Assembly (NCBI RefSeq): GCF_007827795.1
Contig: NZ_VITI01000012.1
Location: 102,393-166,392 of the forward strand
Direction: 5' to 3'
Length of the DNA: 64,000 nucleotides
Source of the DNA: Azospirillum brasilense
GTDB lineage: Bacteria > Pseudomonadota > Alphaproteobacteria > Azospirillales > Azospirillaceae
Position 1 is the first letter of the stretch. Every line of letters starts with the position of its first letter. Of the stretch, positions 10,282-18,752 are shown piece after piece. A program made the position numbers and the translations under genes. A model generated the notes under the pieces. The model worked only from the letters and a program-made list of their open reading frames with translations, made no database searches and was not told the origin of the DNA.

Positions 10282-11421
10282 TCACGGCACCGCCGATCGG
10301 TGGTCGCGGAAACGCCCATAAGTGTAATGGGCGGCACAGCCCCCCTCCGCCGACACCATGCAGGAGCCCATCGGGTTCTCCGGCGTGCAGACCGTGCCGA
10401 ACAGCTTGCAATCGCTGGGTCTCTTCACCCCGCGCAGGATGTCGCCGCACTCGCAGCCCTTGTGGTCGGGCACCGCGCGCCCCGGCACGGCGAAGCGCCG
10501 CTCCGCGTCGAAGGCGGCGAAGCCCTTCTTCAACCGCAAGCCGCTGTCGGGAAGCGACCCGAGGCCGCGCCATTCGAAGCTGGGACGCACGTCGAAGGTA
10601 TCGGCGACGATCCGCTGGGCCTTCCGGTTGCCGTCCGGGGTCACGGCGCGGGTGAACTGGTTCTCCACCTCCGCCCGCCCCTCGTTCGCCTGCCGGATCA
10701 GCATCAGGATGGCCTGGAGCACGTCCAGCGGCTCGAACCCGGCGATCACCACCGGCTTGCCGTAACTTTCCGCCACGAACTCGTAGGGACGGCTGCCGAT
10801 GACCACGGAGACGTGCGCCGGCCCGACGATGCCGTCGAGCGGCAGCGTGCCCATGCTGCGCACCTCCGGGCTGTCCATGATGCCCCGGATGGCCGCCGGG
10901 GTCAGGACGTGGTTGCAGAAGACGCTGAAATTCCGGAGGCCCTTGGCCTGGGCGGCATGAACGGCCACCGCGGTCGGCGGCGTGGTCGTCTCGAAGCCGA
11001 TGGCGAGGAAGACGACCTCGCGGTCCGGGTTGTCCTCGGCGATGCGCAGGGCGTCCTGGGTGGACAGGACCATCCGCACGTCCGCCCCCTCGGCCTTCGC
11101 TTTCAGCAGGCTGACCCGCCCCGATCCCGGCACGCGCAGCACGTCGCCGTAGGTGCACAGGATCACGCCGGGCTGACGCGCAATGGCGATCGCGTCGTCG
11201 ATCCGCCCGACCGGCAGGACGCAGACCGGACAGCCCGGCCCATGGATCATCCGCACGTTGTCCGGCAGCAGGTCGGGAATGCCGTAGCGGGACACCGCGT
11301 GGGTGTGGCCGCCGCAGAACTCCATCAGGTGATAGGTCCGCCCGCTCGCCGCCTCTCGCCCGATGGCGGCGGCGATGCCGCGGGCCAGCGCCGCGTCCCG
11401 GAATTCATCGACGTACTTCAT
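10282..11421 (-). CDS. hypD: Hydrogenase maturation factor HypD
   Basis: A 379-residue HypD, the 4Fe-4S scaffold that with HypC assembles the Fe(CN)2CO unit of NiFe-hydrogenases. All signature elements are visible: FCGGHTHA near residue 35, GPGCPVC near residue 64, and the C-terminal cysteine cluster in KGCECGDILRG...DCKLFGTVCTP. GGGAAG lies ahead of the start. Length is normal. No hypC, hypE, hypF, hypA/B or hydrogenase structural gene is near it. Either this copy was separated from its operon or it serves a dispersed hydrogenase system. Confidence 0.93.
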   Translation of the reverse strand: MKYVDEFRDAALARGIAAAIGREAASGRTYHLMEFCGGHTHAVSRYGIPDLLPDNVRMIHGPGCPVCVLPVGRIDDAIAIARQPGVILCTYGDVLRVPGSGRVSLLKAKAEGADVRMVLSTQDALRIAEDNPDREVVFLAIGFETTTPPTAVAVHAAQAKGLRNFSVFCNHVLTPAAIRGIMDSPEVRSMGTLPLDGIVGPAHVSVVIGSRPYEFVAESYGKPVVIAGFEPLDVLQAILMLIRQANEGRAEVENQFTRAVTPDGNRKAQRIVADTFDVRPSFEWRGLGSLPDSGLRLKKGFAAFDAERRFAVPGRAVPDHKGCECGDILRGVKRPSDCKLFGTVCTPENPMGSCMVSAEGGCAAHYTYGRFRDHRSAVP

Positions 11422-11544
11422 CGCTTCCCGCCCCCTCCGCCTGCCACAGCGGCATTTGGACGGCGGCGGGGAGCGCTGGCGTTGATGCGGATCAAGAATG
11501 GGGCGCGGCGGGAGGCATCACGCCCTCCCCGCCGCGAAGCCCCT

Positions 11545-12186
11545 TTACTTCGAGGCGCCCATCATGGGCAGCGACAGCTCCGGCCCCCGCCCCGAATCCT
11601 CGATGGCGATCGCGGAGGAACCGGGGGAGCCCAGCGCCACGCTCACCGGACGCCCGTTGTTGTGGTTCTTCCACATCTCGTAGAGGGCCAGCGCCGCGTA
11701 GATCTTGGCCTCGCGGCTGGTGTTGTAGAGCCATTCCTGGGTCGGGATGACGCGCAGCGCGCCGTTGCCCGGCTGCTCCACCCGCTCCGCGAAGCGGTAG
11801 CCGAGCTGGTTGTTGATGCCCGCCAGCAGCCCGTCGAATCCCGAGGAGATCCGCCCGAACCCGGCGTCCGACGCCGCGGACGACGCGCCGCCCAGCGTGC
11901 TCGGCGTCTGCCGTTTCACGAGGTCGCCGAAGACCCAGCCCTCCTCGCCGGTGCGCATCGACCGCACGCCGATCCAGTTGCCCTCCTGCTTCAGCTCGAT
12001 CACCTCGTCGCCGCGGGTGACCGTGGAGCGGACCGAGGCATTGTCGGAGGGGGCCGCGCGCAGGTTCACCTTCTCGCCGGTCACCGTGTGGATGTCACCG
12101 GGGGCCGCCGCCGCGGGCAGGGCCAGCGCCGCCGCCACGCCGAGACCGGCCAGGGTTCCGAGGAAAGTCTTCGTCATCCGAGACAT
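11545..12186 (-). CDS. Exported SH3-domain protein
   Basis: A 213-residue protein with a signal peptide (MSRMTKTFLGTLAGLGVAAALA, cleavage after AAAA) and a bacterial SH3 domain at about residues 30-95 (VTGEKVNLRAAPSDNASV, then EGNWIGVRS, EEGWVFGDLV). The C-terminal half has no recognised domain. The start at 12186 has GGGAG seven bases upstream; two in-frame ATGs, one on either side, are alternatives. SH3b domains in exported proteins usually bind peptidoglycan. It lies between hypD and the M1 peptidase on the same strand, with gaps large enough for separate promoters. Confidence 0.75.
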   Translation of the reverse strand: MSRMTKTFLGTLAGLGVAAALALPAAAAPGDIHTVTGEKVNLRAAPSDNASVRSTVTRGDEVIELKQEGNWIGVRSMRTGEEGWVFGDLVKRQTPSTLGGASSAASDAGFGRISSGFDGLLAGINNQLGYRFAERVEQPGNGALRVIPTQEWLYNTSREAKIYAALALYEMWKNHNNGRPVSVALGSPGSSAIAIEDSGRGPELSLPMMGASK

Positions 12187-12282
12187 GTGCATTCTCCCGC
12201 AGAACGCGCGCATCGCGCGCCGTTTCCCCTACAACAGGCAAAGGCGGGGTATGCTCCATGGACAGCTGCCGGGCGGTCGGGG

Positions 12283-14226
12283 CTACTCGAAAGACACACG
12301 CAACGGGCTGTCGCCGGCGGGCCAGACGCCGCGGTCCACGGCGCGGACGCCCTCGAAGACCAGCCAGCTCTGCCGCCCGTAATGGGGCAGCGGGCGCAAC
12401 AACGCCTGGAGCGCCGCCGCGTCATCCGCCGCCACCACCAGCAATGGGCGGCCCTGCGGGGTTCTTGCGGTCCACACCCGCGCCGTGCCGCGCCCTTTGA
12501 GGCTGTCCGGCATCGGCGGCAGGCCGAGCCGGGCCAGCAACCGCTCGACCTCCCCCGCCGTCCCGATCACGGCGAGCGGGGCGGCGGGATCGGAACGCTC
12601 AGCGGCGGCAATGCGCGGTTTGCCATCGGCCAGACGCTCGGCCAGCGCGCGCGCAGGCGCTGCGGCCGGACCATCGGCGGCGATCACCGTGGTGGCCGCG
12701 TGGTCCAGCGTCACGTCGCGCAGGGTTGGCGGCGCCTCCCCCGGCGCGAGACGGCGGAACAGGCCGAAGCCGGGATCGACCGCGAGGGCCTGCGGCGCGC
12801 CGGCGGTCCGGATCGCCACAGTGGTCTCATTCCCGTCGAGACGGATGGTGTGGCGCTCCGTCCCCGCCGTGGTCCGCACCTCCACCGGCACGGTCAGGCC
12901 ATAGGCCGGCTCGCCCTGGCGCAGGGTCAGCACCACCCCGTCGCCGTCACCCCTCGCCCCCACCAGTTCCAGTGCGGGCGCCCCGACGCGGGTCAGCCAT
13001 TGGTCGAAGAAGTGTCCGAGCTCCCGGCCCGACGCCGCCGCGAAGGCGCGGCGCAGGTCGTCCCACCCCGCATCCTGAAAGCGCCTCTCCTCCCAGAAGC
13101 GGCGGATGCCCGCGTCGAAGGCCTCCGCCCCGATCTCGGCGCGCAGCATGTGGAACAGCATCGCTGCCTTGCCGTAGCCGACGATCTGGGCGGCGTCGTG
13201 GACCTTGGCGCGGAAGTCGGTCAGGGCGGAATCGCGCTCCGCCGGCAGGGCGGCGTAGTCGCGCAACCAGTCCAGGCGCATCGCCCGCGCCGCGTCCTCG
13301 CCGCGCGTCTCCGCCGCCGCGTAGTCGGCCATGAAGGTGGTCAGCCCTTCCGACCAATTGCCGGGCCAGTTTCCGCCCTCGCCGACGCGCACCCCATTGC
13401 CCCACCAGTTGTGCAGGATCTCGTGGGGCAGCGACTGGGCGCGGACGAAGGGCAGCGGCATCACCTGCCGCCCGATGTAGGTCAGGCCGGGAAAGCCCAG
13501 ACCGACCGGCAGCGGCGCCGACAGGACGGCGAATCCGGCAAAGGGATAGGCGCCGATCCGCGCCGCCTGCGCGTCGATGGTCCGGGCGCTGAGGTCCAGA
13601 TACTCCTCGGCCAGCGGGGCCTGCTCCGGATGGAAATAGGTGCGGAGACGAAGACCACCGTGCATCCGCTCCGTCACCCGCCACGGTCCGGCAAAAAGCG
13701 ACGGTTCCTCGACGCTGCGGTCCTCGGCGAAGGTCGCGGCGTAGCCCGTCCCGTCGCGCGTCTCCTCCACCAGACGGCCCGTCGCCACCGCGACGAAGGG
13801 CGCCGGCACGCGGACGGACAGGCGCCAGGACGGCGGAGACTCCGCGTTCTCGGAGGTCGGAATCCAGCCGGTGCCGGCGGGCAGATAGGCGCCCTCCGCC
13901 CCTCCGCCCCCGCCGCGCGACTCCGGCGTCAGGGGCGGCAGGGTTCCGGCGTAGCGCAGGCGGAGTTCCCCGCCACCCTCCGGCACGGTCACCGGCAGGG
14001 CGTTGCCGCGCACCGCGACCGGCTTCCCGTCGAGCAGCGCTTCCCCCACCGCCAGCCCCGGCGCCAGCCGCAGCCGGTGCGGACCGGCGGGCAGGCCCAG
14101 ACGGTCCTCCACCTCCAGCCGCCGCGCGGCGGGGTCCAGCGTGACGGTCAGATCATGGTGCACGCCGGCGGCCCAGCCGGGCGAGGCGGCGAGGATGCCG
14201 CATAGGGCGAGAAAGAGGGTGCGCAT
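12283..14226 (-). CDS. Exported M1-family zinc metallopeptidase
   Basis: A 647-residue protein with a signal peptide (MRTLFLALCGILAASPGWA). The central region is a gluzincin catalytic domain: HEILH at residues 268-272, and Glu293 in the WSEGL motif as the probable third zinc ligand, here 20 rather than the usual 18 residues after the second His. The N-terminal 200 residues resemble the beta-rich M1 domain; the C-terminal 200 have weak PDZ/beta character. Best viewed as a periplasmic aminopeptidase-N-like enzyme; the GAMEN exopeptidase motif is not obvious, so activity may differ. Confidence 0.8.
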   Translation of the reverse strand: MRTLFLALCGILAASPGWAAGVHHDLTVTLDPAARRLEVEDRLGLPAGPHRLRLAPGLAVGEALLDGKPVAVRGNALPVTVPEGGGELRLRYAGTLPPLTPESRGGGGGAEGAYLPAGTGWIPTSENAESPPSWRLSVRVPAPFVAVATGRLVEETRDGTGYAATFAEDRSVEEPSLFAGPWRVTERMHGGLRLRTYFHPEQAPLAEEYLDLSARTIDAQAARIGAYPFAGFAVLSAPLPVGLGFPGLTYIGRQVMPLPFVRAQSLPHEILHNWWGNGVRVGEGGNWPGNWSEGLTTFMADYAAAETRGEDAARAMRLDWLRDYAALPAERDSALTDFRAKVHDAAQIVGYGKAAMLFHMLRAEIGAEAFDAGIRRFWEERRFQDAGWDDLRRAFAAASGRELGHFFDQWLTRVGAPALELVGARGDGDGVVLTLRQGEPAYGLTVPVEVRTTAGTERHTIRLDGNETTVAIRTAGAPQALAVDPGFGLFRRLAPGEAPPTLRDVTLDHAATTVIAADGPAAAPARALAERLADGKPRIAAAERSDPAAPLAVIGTAGEVERLLARLGLPPMPDSLKGRGTARVWTARTPQGRPLLVVAADDAAALQALLRPLPHYGRQSWLVFEGVRAVDRGVWPAGDSPLRVSFE

Positions 14227-14283
14227 GGCCCAGGAATATAAGGCTTGGGCTGCGCCGCGCCAGCGGTGGTGTGGGTGTGGCGC

Positions 14284-14390
14284 TTGCCCCCACCCCGGCC
14301 CTCCCCCCGCTGCGCCGGGGAGGGAGAATCCCGCAAAGCGGCGGCAGTCCCCTCCCCTGCGATAGCGGGGGAGGGTTAGGGTGGGGGCAA
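14284..14390. repeat. Intergenic palindromic repeat, copy 1
   Basis: About 107 bases bounded by TTGCCCCCACCC and GGGTGGGGGCAA, containing two G/C hairpins built from CCCTCCCC and GGGGGAGGG. The same architecture occurs at 16175-16279 in the opposite orientation, and half-copies occur near 23951 and 28240. A REP/MITE-like family that may also terminate transcription. Confidence 0.75.
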
Positions 14391-14403
14391 CACCGGAACC
14401 ACC

Positions 14404-15042
14404 TCACCCCACCCGCGCGCGCACCGCGGTCAGCAGGCTGCACAGCCCGCGGTCGTGGATGCCGATGGCCTCCAGATGGGCGACCGTGTTGGCGAGGTAG
14501 TCCAGGTTCGGGCCGCGCTCGCCCCGGCATCCGGCGATGCGCTCGGCCATGGCGGTCTCGTCCATGCAGCCGCAATATTGCCGGTGGCGGCGGTCCACCA
14601 CGAAGGTGCAGGCGGTGACCGGCGCCCCGCCGTCGCGCGGGCGCACCGGCAGCAGCTTGGGCCGGTAGACGCGGTTCAGCATCTCGCGGTCCCACAGGCA
14701 GTCCAGCGTCTCCGGCACCCGCTCCGCCGCCACCCGGAAGACGATGCCCCGGCAGGAGCCGCCGCGGTCCAGCCCGAGCACCAGACCGGGCCGCTCCGGC
14801 GTGCCGCGGTAGCGGTGGGAGGACACGCAGAAGCGGCGATGGTAGCCGCCCAGCACCGCCGGATGGCGCTCCAGGAAGGGGAACTCCGGGTTCCACATCA
14901 GCGAGCCGTAGGCGAAGACCCAAAGGTCGTCGCCGGGCGTCACGGCGATGTCGGCGGACCAGCAAGAGGCGGCGGTAGCCGTGCGCTGCGTCGGTGCGGT
15001 GACCGGAAGCTCGGCAACAGGCGATTGCGTATCGAGCAGCAT
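14404..15042 (-). CDS. ChaC-like gamma-glutamylcyclotransferase
   Basis: A 212-residue protein of the ChaC family, which cleaves glutathione (or related gamma-glutamyl compounds) to 5-oxoproline and Cys-Gly in the cytosol. The nucleotide-like binding motif YGSLMWNP and the later family motifs RFCVSSHRYRGTPERPGLVLGL and a catalytic-glutamate region are present. The N-terminal 35 residues are low in conservation and may be longer than needed. Divergent from the DUF2125 gene over a 99-base gap; a REP-like repeat follows it. Confidence 0.85.
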   Translation of the reverse strand: MLLDTQSPVAELPVTAPTQRTATAASCWSADIAVTPGDDLWVFAYGSLMWNPEFPFLERHPAVLGGYHRRFCVSSHRYRGTPERPGLVLGLDRGGSCRGIVFRVAAERVPETLDCLWDREMLNRVYRPKLLPVRPRDGGAPVTACTFVVDRRHRQYCGCMDETAMAERIAGCRGERGPNLDYLANTVAHLEAIGIHDRGLCSLLTAVRARVG

Positions 15043-15141
15043 GACCCTTAAGTAATGCAGCGTGCGCCGACTGGTGGCGACACGGTGAATGCTAGCACGG
15101 CCCCAGGCCGCCCGCTATAAGGTGGGTGCCACAAAACGGAA

Positions 15142-16164
15142 ATGCCACAGATGCGCGTTCGGAAGATCTTGGGCTTCGCCGTTCTCGCCCTCGCCCTGCT
15201 GGCCGGCGCCTATTCGGTCTGGTGGTGGCAGGCCGCAGCGGCGGTGGAGCGCGGCGTGCTCGCCTGGATGGACGAGCAGCGGGCGGCCGGTGCGGTGGTA
15301 AACCATGGCGGGCTGAGCGTCGGCGGCTACCCCTTCACCATCCGCGCCGCGCTGGAGGCGCCGCAGTTCGCCACCCGCGACATGGAATGGCGGGGCACCC
15401 GGCTGGTGGCGGAGGCGCCTCCCTGGAACCACACGCGCATCGCCCTGACCCTGCCCGGCGAACAGCGGGTGACGGTGGTGCAGGCGAACCAGCCGCCCTT
15501 CACGCTGGTAGCCCGCGACGGCGGCCAAGGCCAAGTCGGCCTCACCCTGACCGGCCAGCCGGTCGAGGCGCGGCTCGCCTTCACCAACCTGGTGGCGCAG
15601 CCCGACGCCCTGCCCGTTCCGATCGCCGCCCTGGACCTGACCGCCACCCAGCCCGCCGCGCCGCCGGCCAGCCACACCGACACCGGCCTGTCCGTCACTC
15701 TGGAGGCGCGCGGCGCCACCCTTCCCGACGGCGCGCCGGACTCGCTGGGTCGCGAGGTGCAGCGGCTTCTGCTGACCGCCCGCATCCTCGGCCAGCCGCC
15801 GAAGCCGGAGCCGGTCAGCCTGTCGGCCTGGAGCCGCGACGGCGGCACGCTTCAGCTCGACGGGCTGAATGTGGATTGGGGGCCATTGAAGCTGGCGATG
15901 AACGGCACGCTGGCGCTCGACGCCGCCTTGCAGCCGCAAGCCGCGCTGACCGCGGAGGTGCGCGGGTATCAGGCGGTGCTGGACGCGCTCCAGGGTATGT
16001 TCCGGCCCAAGGAGCTGGCGATGGCCCGCACCATGCTGGGCTTGCTGGCCCGCCCCACCGGTCCGAACGGCGAGCCGGTGCTGACCGCCCCGGTCACCGT
16101 GCAGAACCGTGGGCTGTTCCTGGGTCCGCTGAAGGTCGCGGCGCTGCCGGTGGTGGTCTGGTAG
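15142..16164 (+). CDS. DUF2125-family membrane-anchored protein
   Basis: A 340-residue protein with an N-terminal membrane anchor (KILGFAVLALALLAGAYSVWW) and a periplasmic body rich in beta strands, matching DUF2125. The conserved N-terminal part reads VNHGGLSVGGYPFTIR followed by AEAPPWNHTRIAL. Function unknown; related AsmA-like folds act in envelope biogenesis. A second ATG nine bases downstream has better Shine-Dalgarno spacing (GGAAA) and could be the true start. An intergenic repeat follows the stop. Confidence 0.75.
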   Translation: MPQMRVRKILGFAVLALALLAGAYSVWWWQAAAAVERGVLAWMDEQRAAGAVVNHGGLSVGGYPFTIRAALEAPQFATRDMEWRGTRLVAEAPPWNHTRIALTLPGEQRVTVVQANQPPFTLVARDGGQGQVGLTLTGQPVEARLAFTNLVAQPDALPVPIAALDLTATQPAAPPASHTDTGLSVTLEARGATLPDGAPDSLGREVQRLLLTARILGQPPKPEPVSLSAWSRDGGTLQLDGLNVDWGPLKLAMNGTLALDAALQPQAALTAEVRGYQAVLDALQGMFRPKELAMARTMLGLLARPTGPNGEPVLTAPVTVQNRGLFLGPLKVAALPVVVW

Positions 16165-16174
16165 AGGCGACGTA

Positions 16175-16279
16175 TTGCCCCCACCCTAACCCTCCCCCGC
16201 TGGGCGGGGGAGGGAACGGAGGCTACGGCGCAATCATCTCCCTCCCCCGCTGGGCGGGGGAGGGCCGGGGTGGGGGCAA
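16175..16279. repeat. Intergenic palindromic repeat, copy 2
   Basis: Bounded by TTGCCCCCACCC and GGGTGGGGGCAA with two identical hairpins CTCCCCCGCTGGGCGGGGGAG. It lies between the convergent DUF2125 and M16 peptidase genes. Compared with copy 1 it is inverted, and the two hairpins are here identical to each other. Confidence 0.78.
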
Positions 16280-16298
16280 GCGTCGCTGCACAACAGCC

Positions 16299-17558
16299 TC
16301 ACGCCGCCTTCAGCATCCCCTGCATGTCCTCGTAGGACGGCAGATGGTCCAGCTTGCCGACCGCGGACACGGCCATCGGGCCGGCGAAGACGCGGTTGGC
16401 CGCCACCGCCACATCCTCCGGGGTCACGGAGTCGATGCGCTCGAAAATCTGCTCGATGGTCCGCACCTCGCCGGTGCGCAGCAGGGTACGGGCGAAGCGG
16501 TCGGCGCGGCGCATCGTCGATTCCAGCGACTTGCCCACCGAGAAGCGCATCTGCTCCTTCGACCGCTCCAGCTCCACCGCGGTCACGCCGTCGCGGGCCT
16601 TGCGCAGCTCCTCGAAGAAGACCGGCACCAGCTCCGCCACCTCTTCCGGCCCGGTGCCGGCGTAGAAGCTGAGCGCACCGCCGTCCGCGTACTGGATGGG
16701 TGCCGCGTAGACCGAATAGACCAGCCCGCGCTTCTCGCGGATCTCCTGGAACAGGCGCGAGGTCATGCCGCCGCCCAGGATGTTGGCGAGGTGGCGCAGC
16801 GCGTAGCTCGCGGAATCCTCGGTGCCGACGCCGGGGAAGGCCGCCATGAAATGCACCTGCTCGGCGTCGCGCTTCAGCAGCGCCGCCCCGCCCTTGTTGA
16901 CGACCGTCTCCTGGAACGGGTCGTCCTTGGCGGTCAGATGGCCGAACAGCCCCTCCGCCCGGCGCACCACGGTGCCGTGATCGACGTTGCCGGACACCAC
17001 ATAGACCATGCGGCGCGGGTCGTAATGGGACACATAGTCGAACAGATGCTCCCGCCCGAAGCCCGCGACGTTCTCCTTCGGGCCGAGGATCGGACGGCCC
17101 AGCGCCTGCCCGTCGAAGGCGGTGCGGCGCAACGCCTCGTAGACCACATCCTCCGGCTCGTCGGCGTAGCGGCCGATCTCCTGGATGACCACGCCGCGCT
17201 CCTTCTCCACCTCCTCCTCCGGGAAGACGGAGTTGAGGACGATGTCGCCGATGATCTCGCAGGAGACGTCGACGTGCTTGGCGGCCATCTGCGTGTAATA
17301 GGCGGTGACGTCGTAGTCCGTGTAGGCGTTGAACTCGCCACCGCGGTTCTCGATCTCCAGCGCGATGCCCAGCGCGTCGCGGCTTTCCGTTCCCTTGAAG
17401 ATCATGTGCTCCAGGAAATGGGCGATGCCGTTCACCGCCGGCCGTTCGTTGCGCGCCCCGACGCCGACCCAGACGCCGCTGGTCACCGTGCCGAGATGCG
17501 GCAGATGGTCCGTCAGCACGCGGAATCCGTTGGCGAGGGTGGTCAGTTGGATCGTCAC
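16299..17558 (-). CDS. M16 zinc peptidase (processing-peptidase-like)
   Basis: A 419-residue M16B peptidase related to mitochondrial processing peptidase beta and PqqL-like enzymes. The inverted zinc motif HFLEH is at residues 47-51, with the distal glutamate in the ERGVVIQEIGR region; the R-Y substrate motif is near the C-terminal domain (GGGMTSRLFQEIREKRGLVYSVYA). The GTG start at 17558 follows AGGAGA with good spacing, so a longer ATG start upstream (17597) is unlikely. Alphaproteobacterial members are cytoplasmic or periplasmic peptide degraders; no signal peptide is seen. Confidence 0.9.
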   Translation of the reverse strand: MTIQLTTLANGFRVLTDHLPHLGTVTSGVWVGVGARNERPAVNGIAHFLEHMIFKGTESRDALGIALEIENRGGEFNAYTDYDVTAYYTQMAAKHVDVSCEIIGDIVLNSVFPEEEVEKERGVVIQEIGRYADEPEDVVYEALRRTAFDGQALGRPILGPKENVAGFGREHLFDYVSHYDPRRMVYVVSGNVDHGTVVRRAEGLFGHLTAKDDPFQETVVNKGGAALLKRDAEQVHFMAAFPGVGTEDSASYALRHLANILGGGMTSRLFQEIREKRGLVYSVYAAPIQYADGGALSFYAGTGPEEVAELVPVFFEELRKARDGVTAVELERSKEQMRFSVGKSLESTMRRADRFARTLLRTGEVRTIEQIFERIDSVTPEDVAVAANRVFAGPMAVSAVGKLDHLPSYEDMQGMLKAA

Positions 17559-17670
17559 ACAGGGTCTCCTGGTTGGGCACGGGATCGCCCGGAACATCGG
17601 GGGCGTTGCATTGACGTGGGGCGCCGTCCGCGCAGGAACAACGCCTCGCGGGCTGGGGTCAAGCCTGCCG

Positions 17671-17838
17671 TCAACCGCGCGGCGGCGCCAAAGCGGCGCT
17701 GAGGGCCCGGCGGTTGCGGTGGGCGCGCATCAGCAGCGGGGCCGGAACATGGCCCTGCACCAGCAGGCGCCCACCCGGCAGCAGCCGCACGCCGTGCCGT
17801 TCCAGTTCGTTCAACAGCTCCGCCATAGACCTGCGCAT
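17671..17838 (-). CDS. Small protein with TubC-N-like docking-domain signature
   Basis: A 55-residue protein starting at an ATG with GGAGG five bases upstream. The pattern MAELLNELERHGVRLLPGG, RLLVQG and RRALSAAL resembles the TubC N-terminal docking domain (alpha-beta-beta-alpha) that usually links NRPS/PKS subunits. No megasynthase is present in the window, so a stand-alone copy here would be a small interaction module of unknown role. Upstream lies an unusually A+T-rich iterated palindrome that may be its operator. The family match is by eye and tentative. Confidence 0.5.
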   Translation of the reverse strand: MRRSMAELLNELERHGVRLLPGGRLLVQGHVPAPLLMRAHRNRRALSAALAPPRG

Positions 17839-17890
17839 CGGTTCCTCCAGCGAGCAGACGTTCACCGCTGGCATCATGGCGGAGGAATCC

Positions 17891-17939
17891 GATAGGATCT
17901 ATGCGGATCATCCTATTCGATCAATAGGATGATCCTATT
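17891..17939. promoter_or_regulatory. Iterated AATAGG/CCTATT palindromic operator
   Basis: Half-sites occur at 17912 (CCTATT), 17923 (AATAGG) and 17934 (CCTATT), each 11 bases apart, plus GATAGG at 17891. The central part is a perfect 12-bp inverted repeat, GATCATCCTATT / AATAGGATGATC, with a 5-base spacer. The 11-base period places the sites on one DNA face, which suits cooperative repressor binding. It lies upstream of the 55-residue gene. Confidence 0.55.
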
Positions 17940-17950
17940 GATCATACCCT

Positions 17951-18721
17951 TCAATGCCGGCCTTTCAGAGAGGCCAGACGGTCGGACAGGGTGCTGGGCG
18001 CCGGCTTCGCTCCCGAAGCCGCATCGAGCGCCGCCTTGATGTTGGGATCGTCCTCCTCGGGCTTGGACGGCTTCAGCAGACGGGCCTTGGCGCTGGACGC
18101 CTCCGCCTGGGCAAGGTCGCGGGCCGCCGCGTCCTGCATCGCCTTCAGCGCCGTGCCGAGGCTGGAGGTGGCGCCGCTCAGCCCCGCCGCCTGCCGGGCC
18201 GCCTCCGCCCGCTGCTCGGCCATGTCACGCTGCTGGGCGGCGCGGCCCATGTGCCGTTCGGCCCGCTGCAACGCGCTGCGGGCGGCCTTCAGCTTGCCGC
18301 CGGCCTCGGCGTAGGTCGTTTCCAGCATGGTCAGGAACTCGCGCGCGTCCACGGCGTCCTGCTCCTCCCGATCGATGTCCGGAGCCATCTGCTCCAGCAT
18401 CCCCACCAGCGTTTCCAGGCTCGTTTCGAGCTGGGCCTTGCGACCGGCGTCGGTTTCCGCCTCCATCTGACGCTGAAGATGCTCGGCGGCGGCCATGCGC
18501 TGGCGGGAAAGTTGAAGGATGACCTCGGCCTCCTTCTGCTCCTTCTCATAGGCGGCGCGCGCCTGCGCGACCTGAAGGCCGAGACGGTCCAGATGCTCTT
18601 CCATCGTGCGCAGTTCGGCCTCCGTCGCGGCTTTCGGGTCCCAGCGGACCAGGGCTTCCACCGCCGACTGGACGGCCTGATCGGTCTTCACCCCGACGAG
18701 GTTGCGGATGAACGAGATCAT
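17951..18721 (-). CDS. yjfJ: PspA/IM30-like coiled-coil protein (YjfJ-like)
   Basis: A 256-residue protein, mostly coiled coil from residue about 30 to 200, with heptad-rich Glu/Gln/Arg segments typical of PspA/IM30/YjfJ membrane-remodelling proteins. It starts MISFIRNLVGVKTDQAVQSA, an amphipathic membrane-contacting helix as in that family. It is the last gene of a three-gene operon: DUF2491 (YjfK-like), DUF350 (YjfL-like), then this gene, the same set as E. coli yjfJKL in a different order. The symbol follows that synteny. Confidence 0.75.
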   Translation of the reverse strand: MISFIRNLVGVKTDQAVQSAVEALVRWDPKAATEAELRTMEEHLDRLGLQVAQARAAYEKEQKEAEVILQLSRQRMAAAEHLQRQMEAETDAGRKAQLETSLETLVGMLEQMAPDIDREEQDAVDAREFLTMLETTYAEAGGKLKAARSALQRAERHMGRAAQQRDMAEQRAEAARQAAGLSGATSSLGTALKAMQDAAARDLAQAEASSAKARLLKPSKPEEDDPNIKAALDAASGAKPAPSTLSDRLASLKGRH

Positions 18722-18752
18722 GGTTGCGGTTCCTCTCTGTTTGGGCGGGTCT

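Noticed and set aside
10300..14205. 1301-residue plus-strand frame opposite hypD, SH3 and M1 genes
   Set aside because: It spans three genes of different families and has no recognisable domain; absence of stops is due to high GC.
14284..16279. CRISPR array suspected from repeated CCCTCCCC blocks
   Set aside because: Spacing is irregular and there are only two copies in opposite orientations; no cas genes are present.
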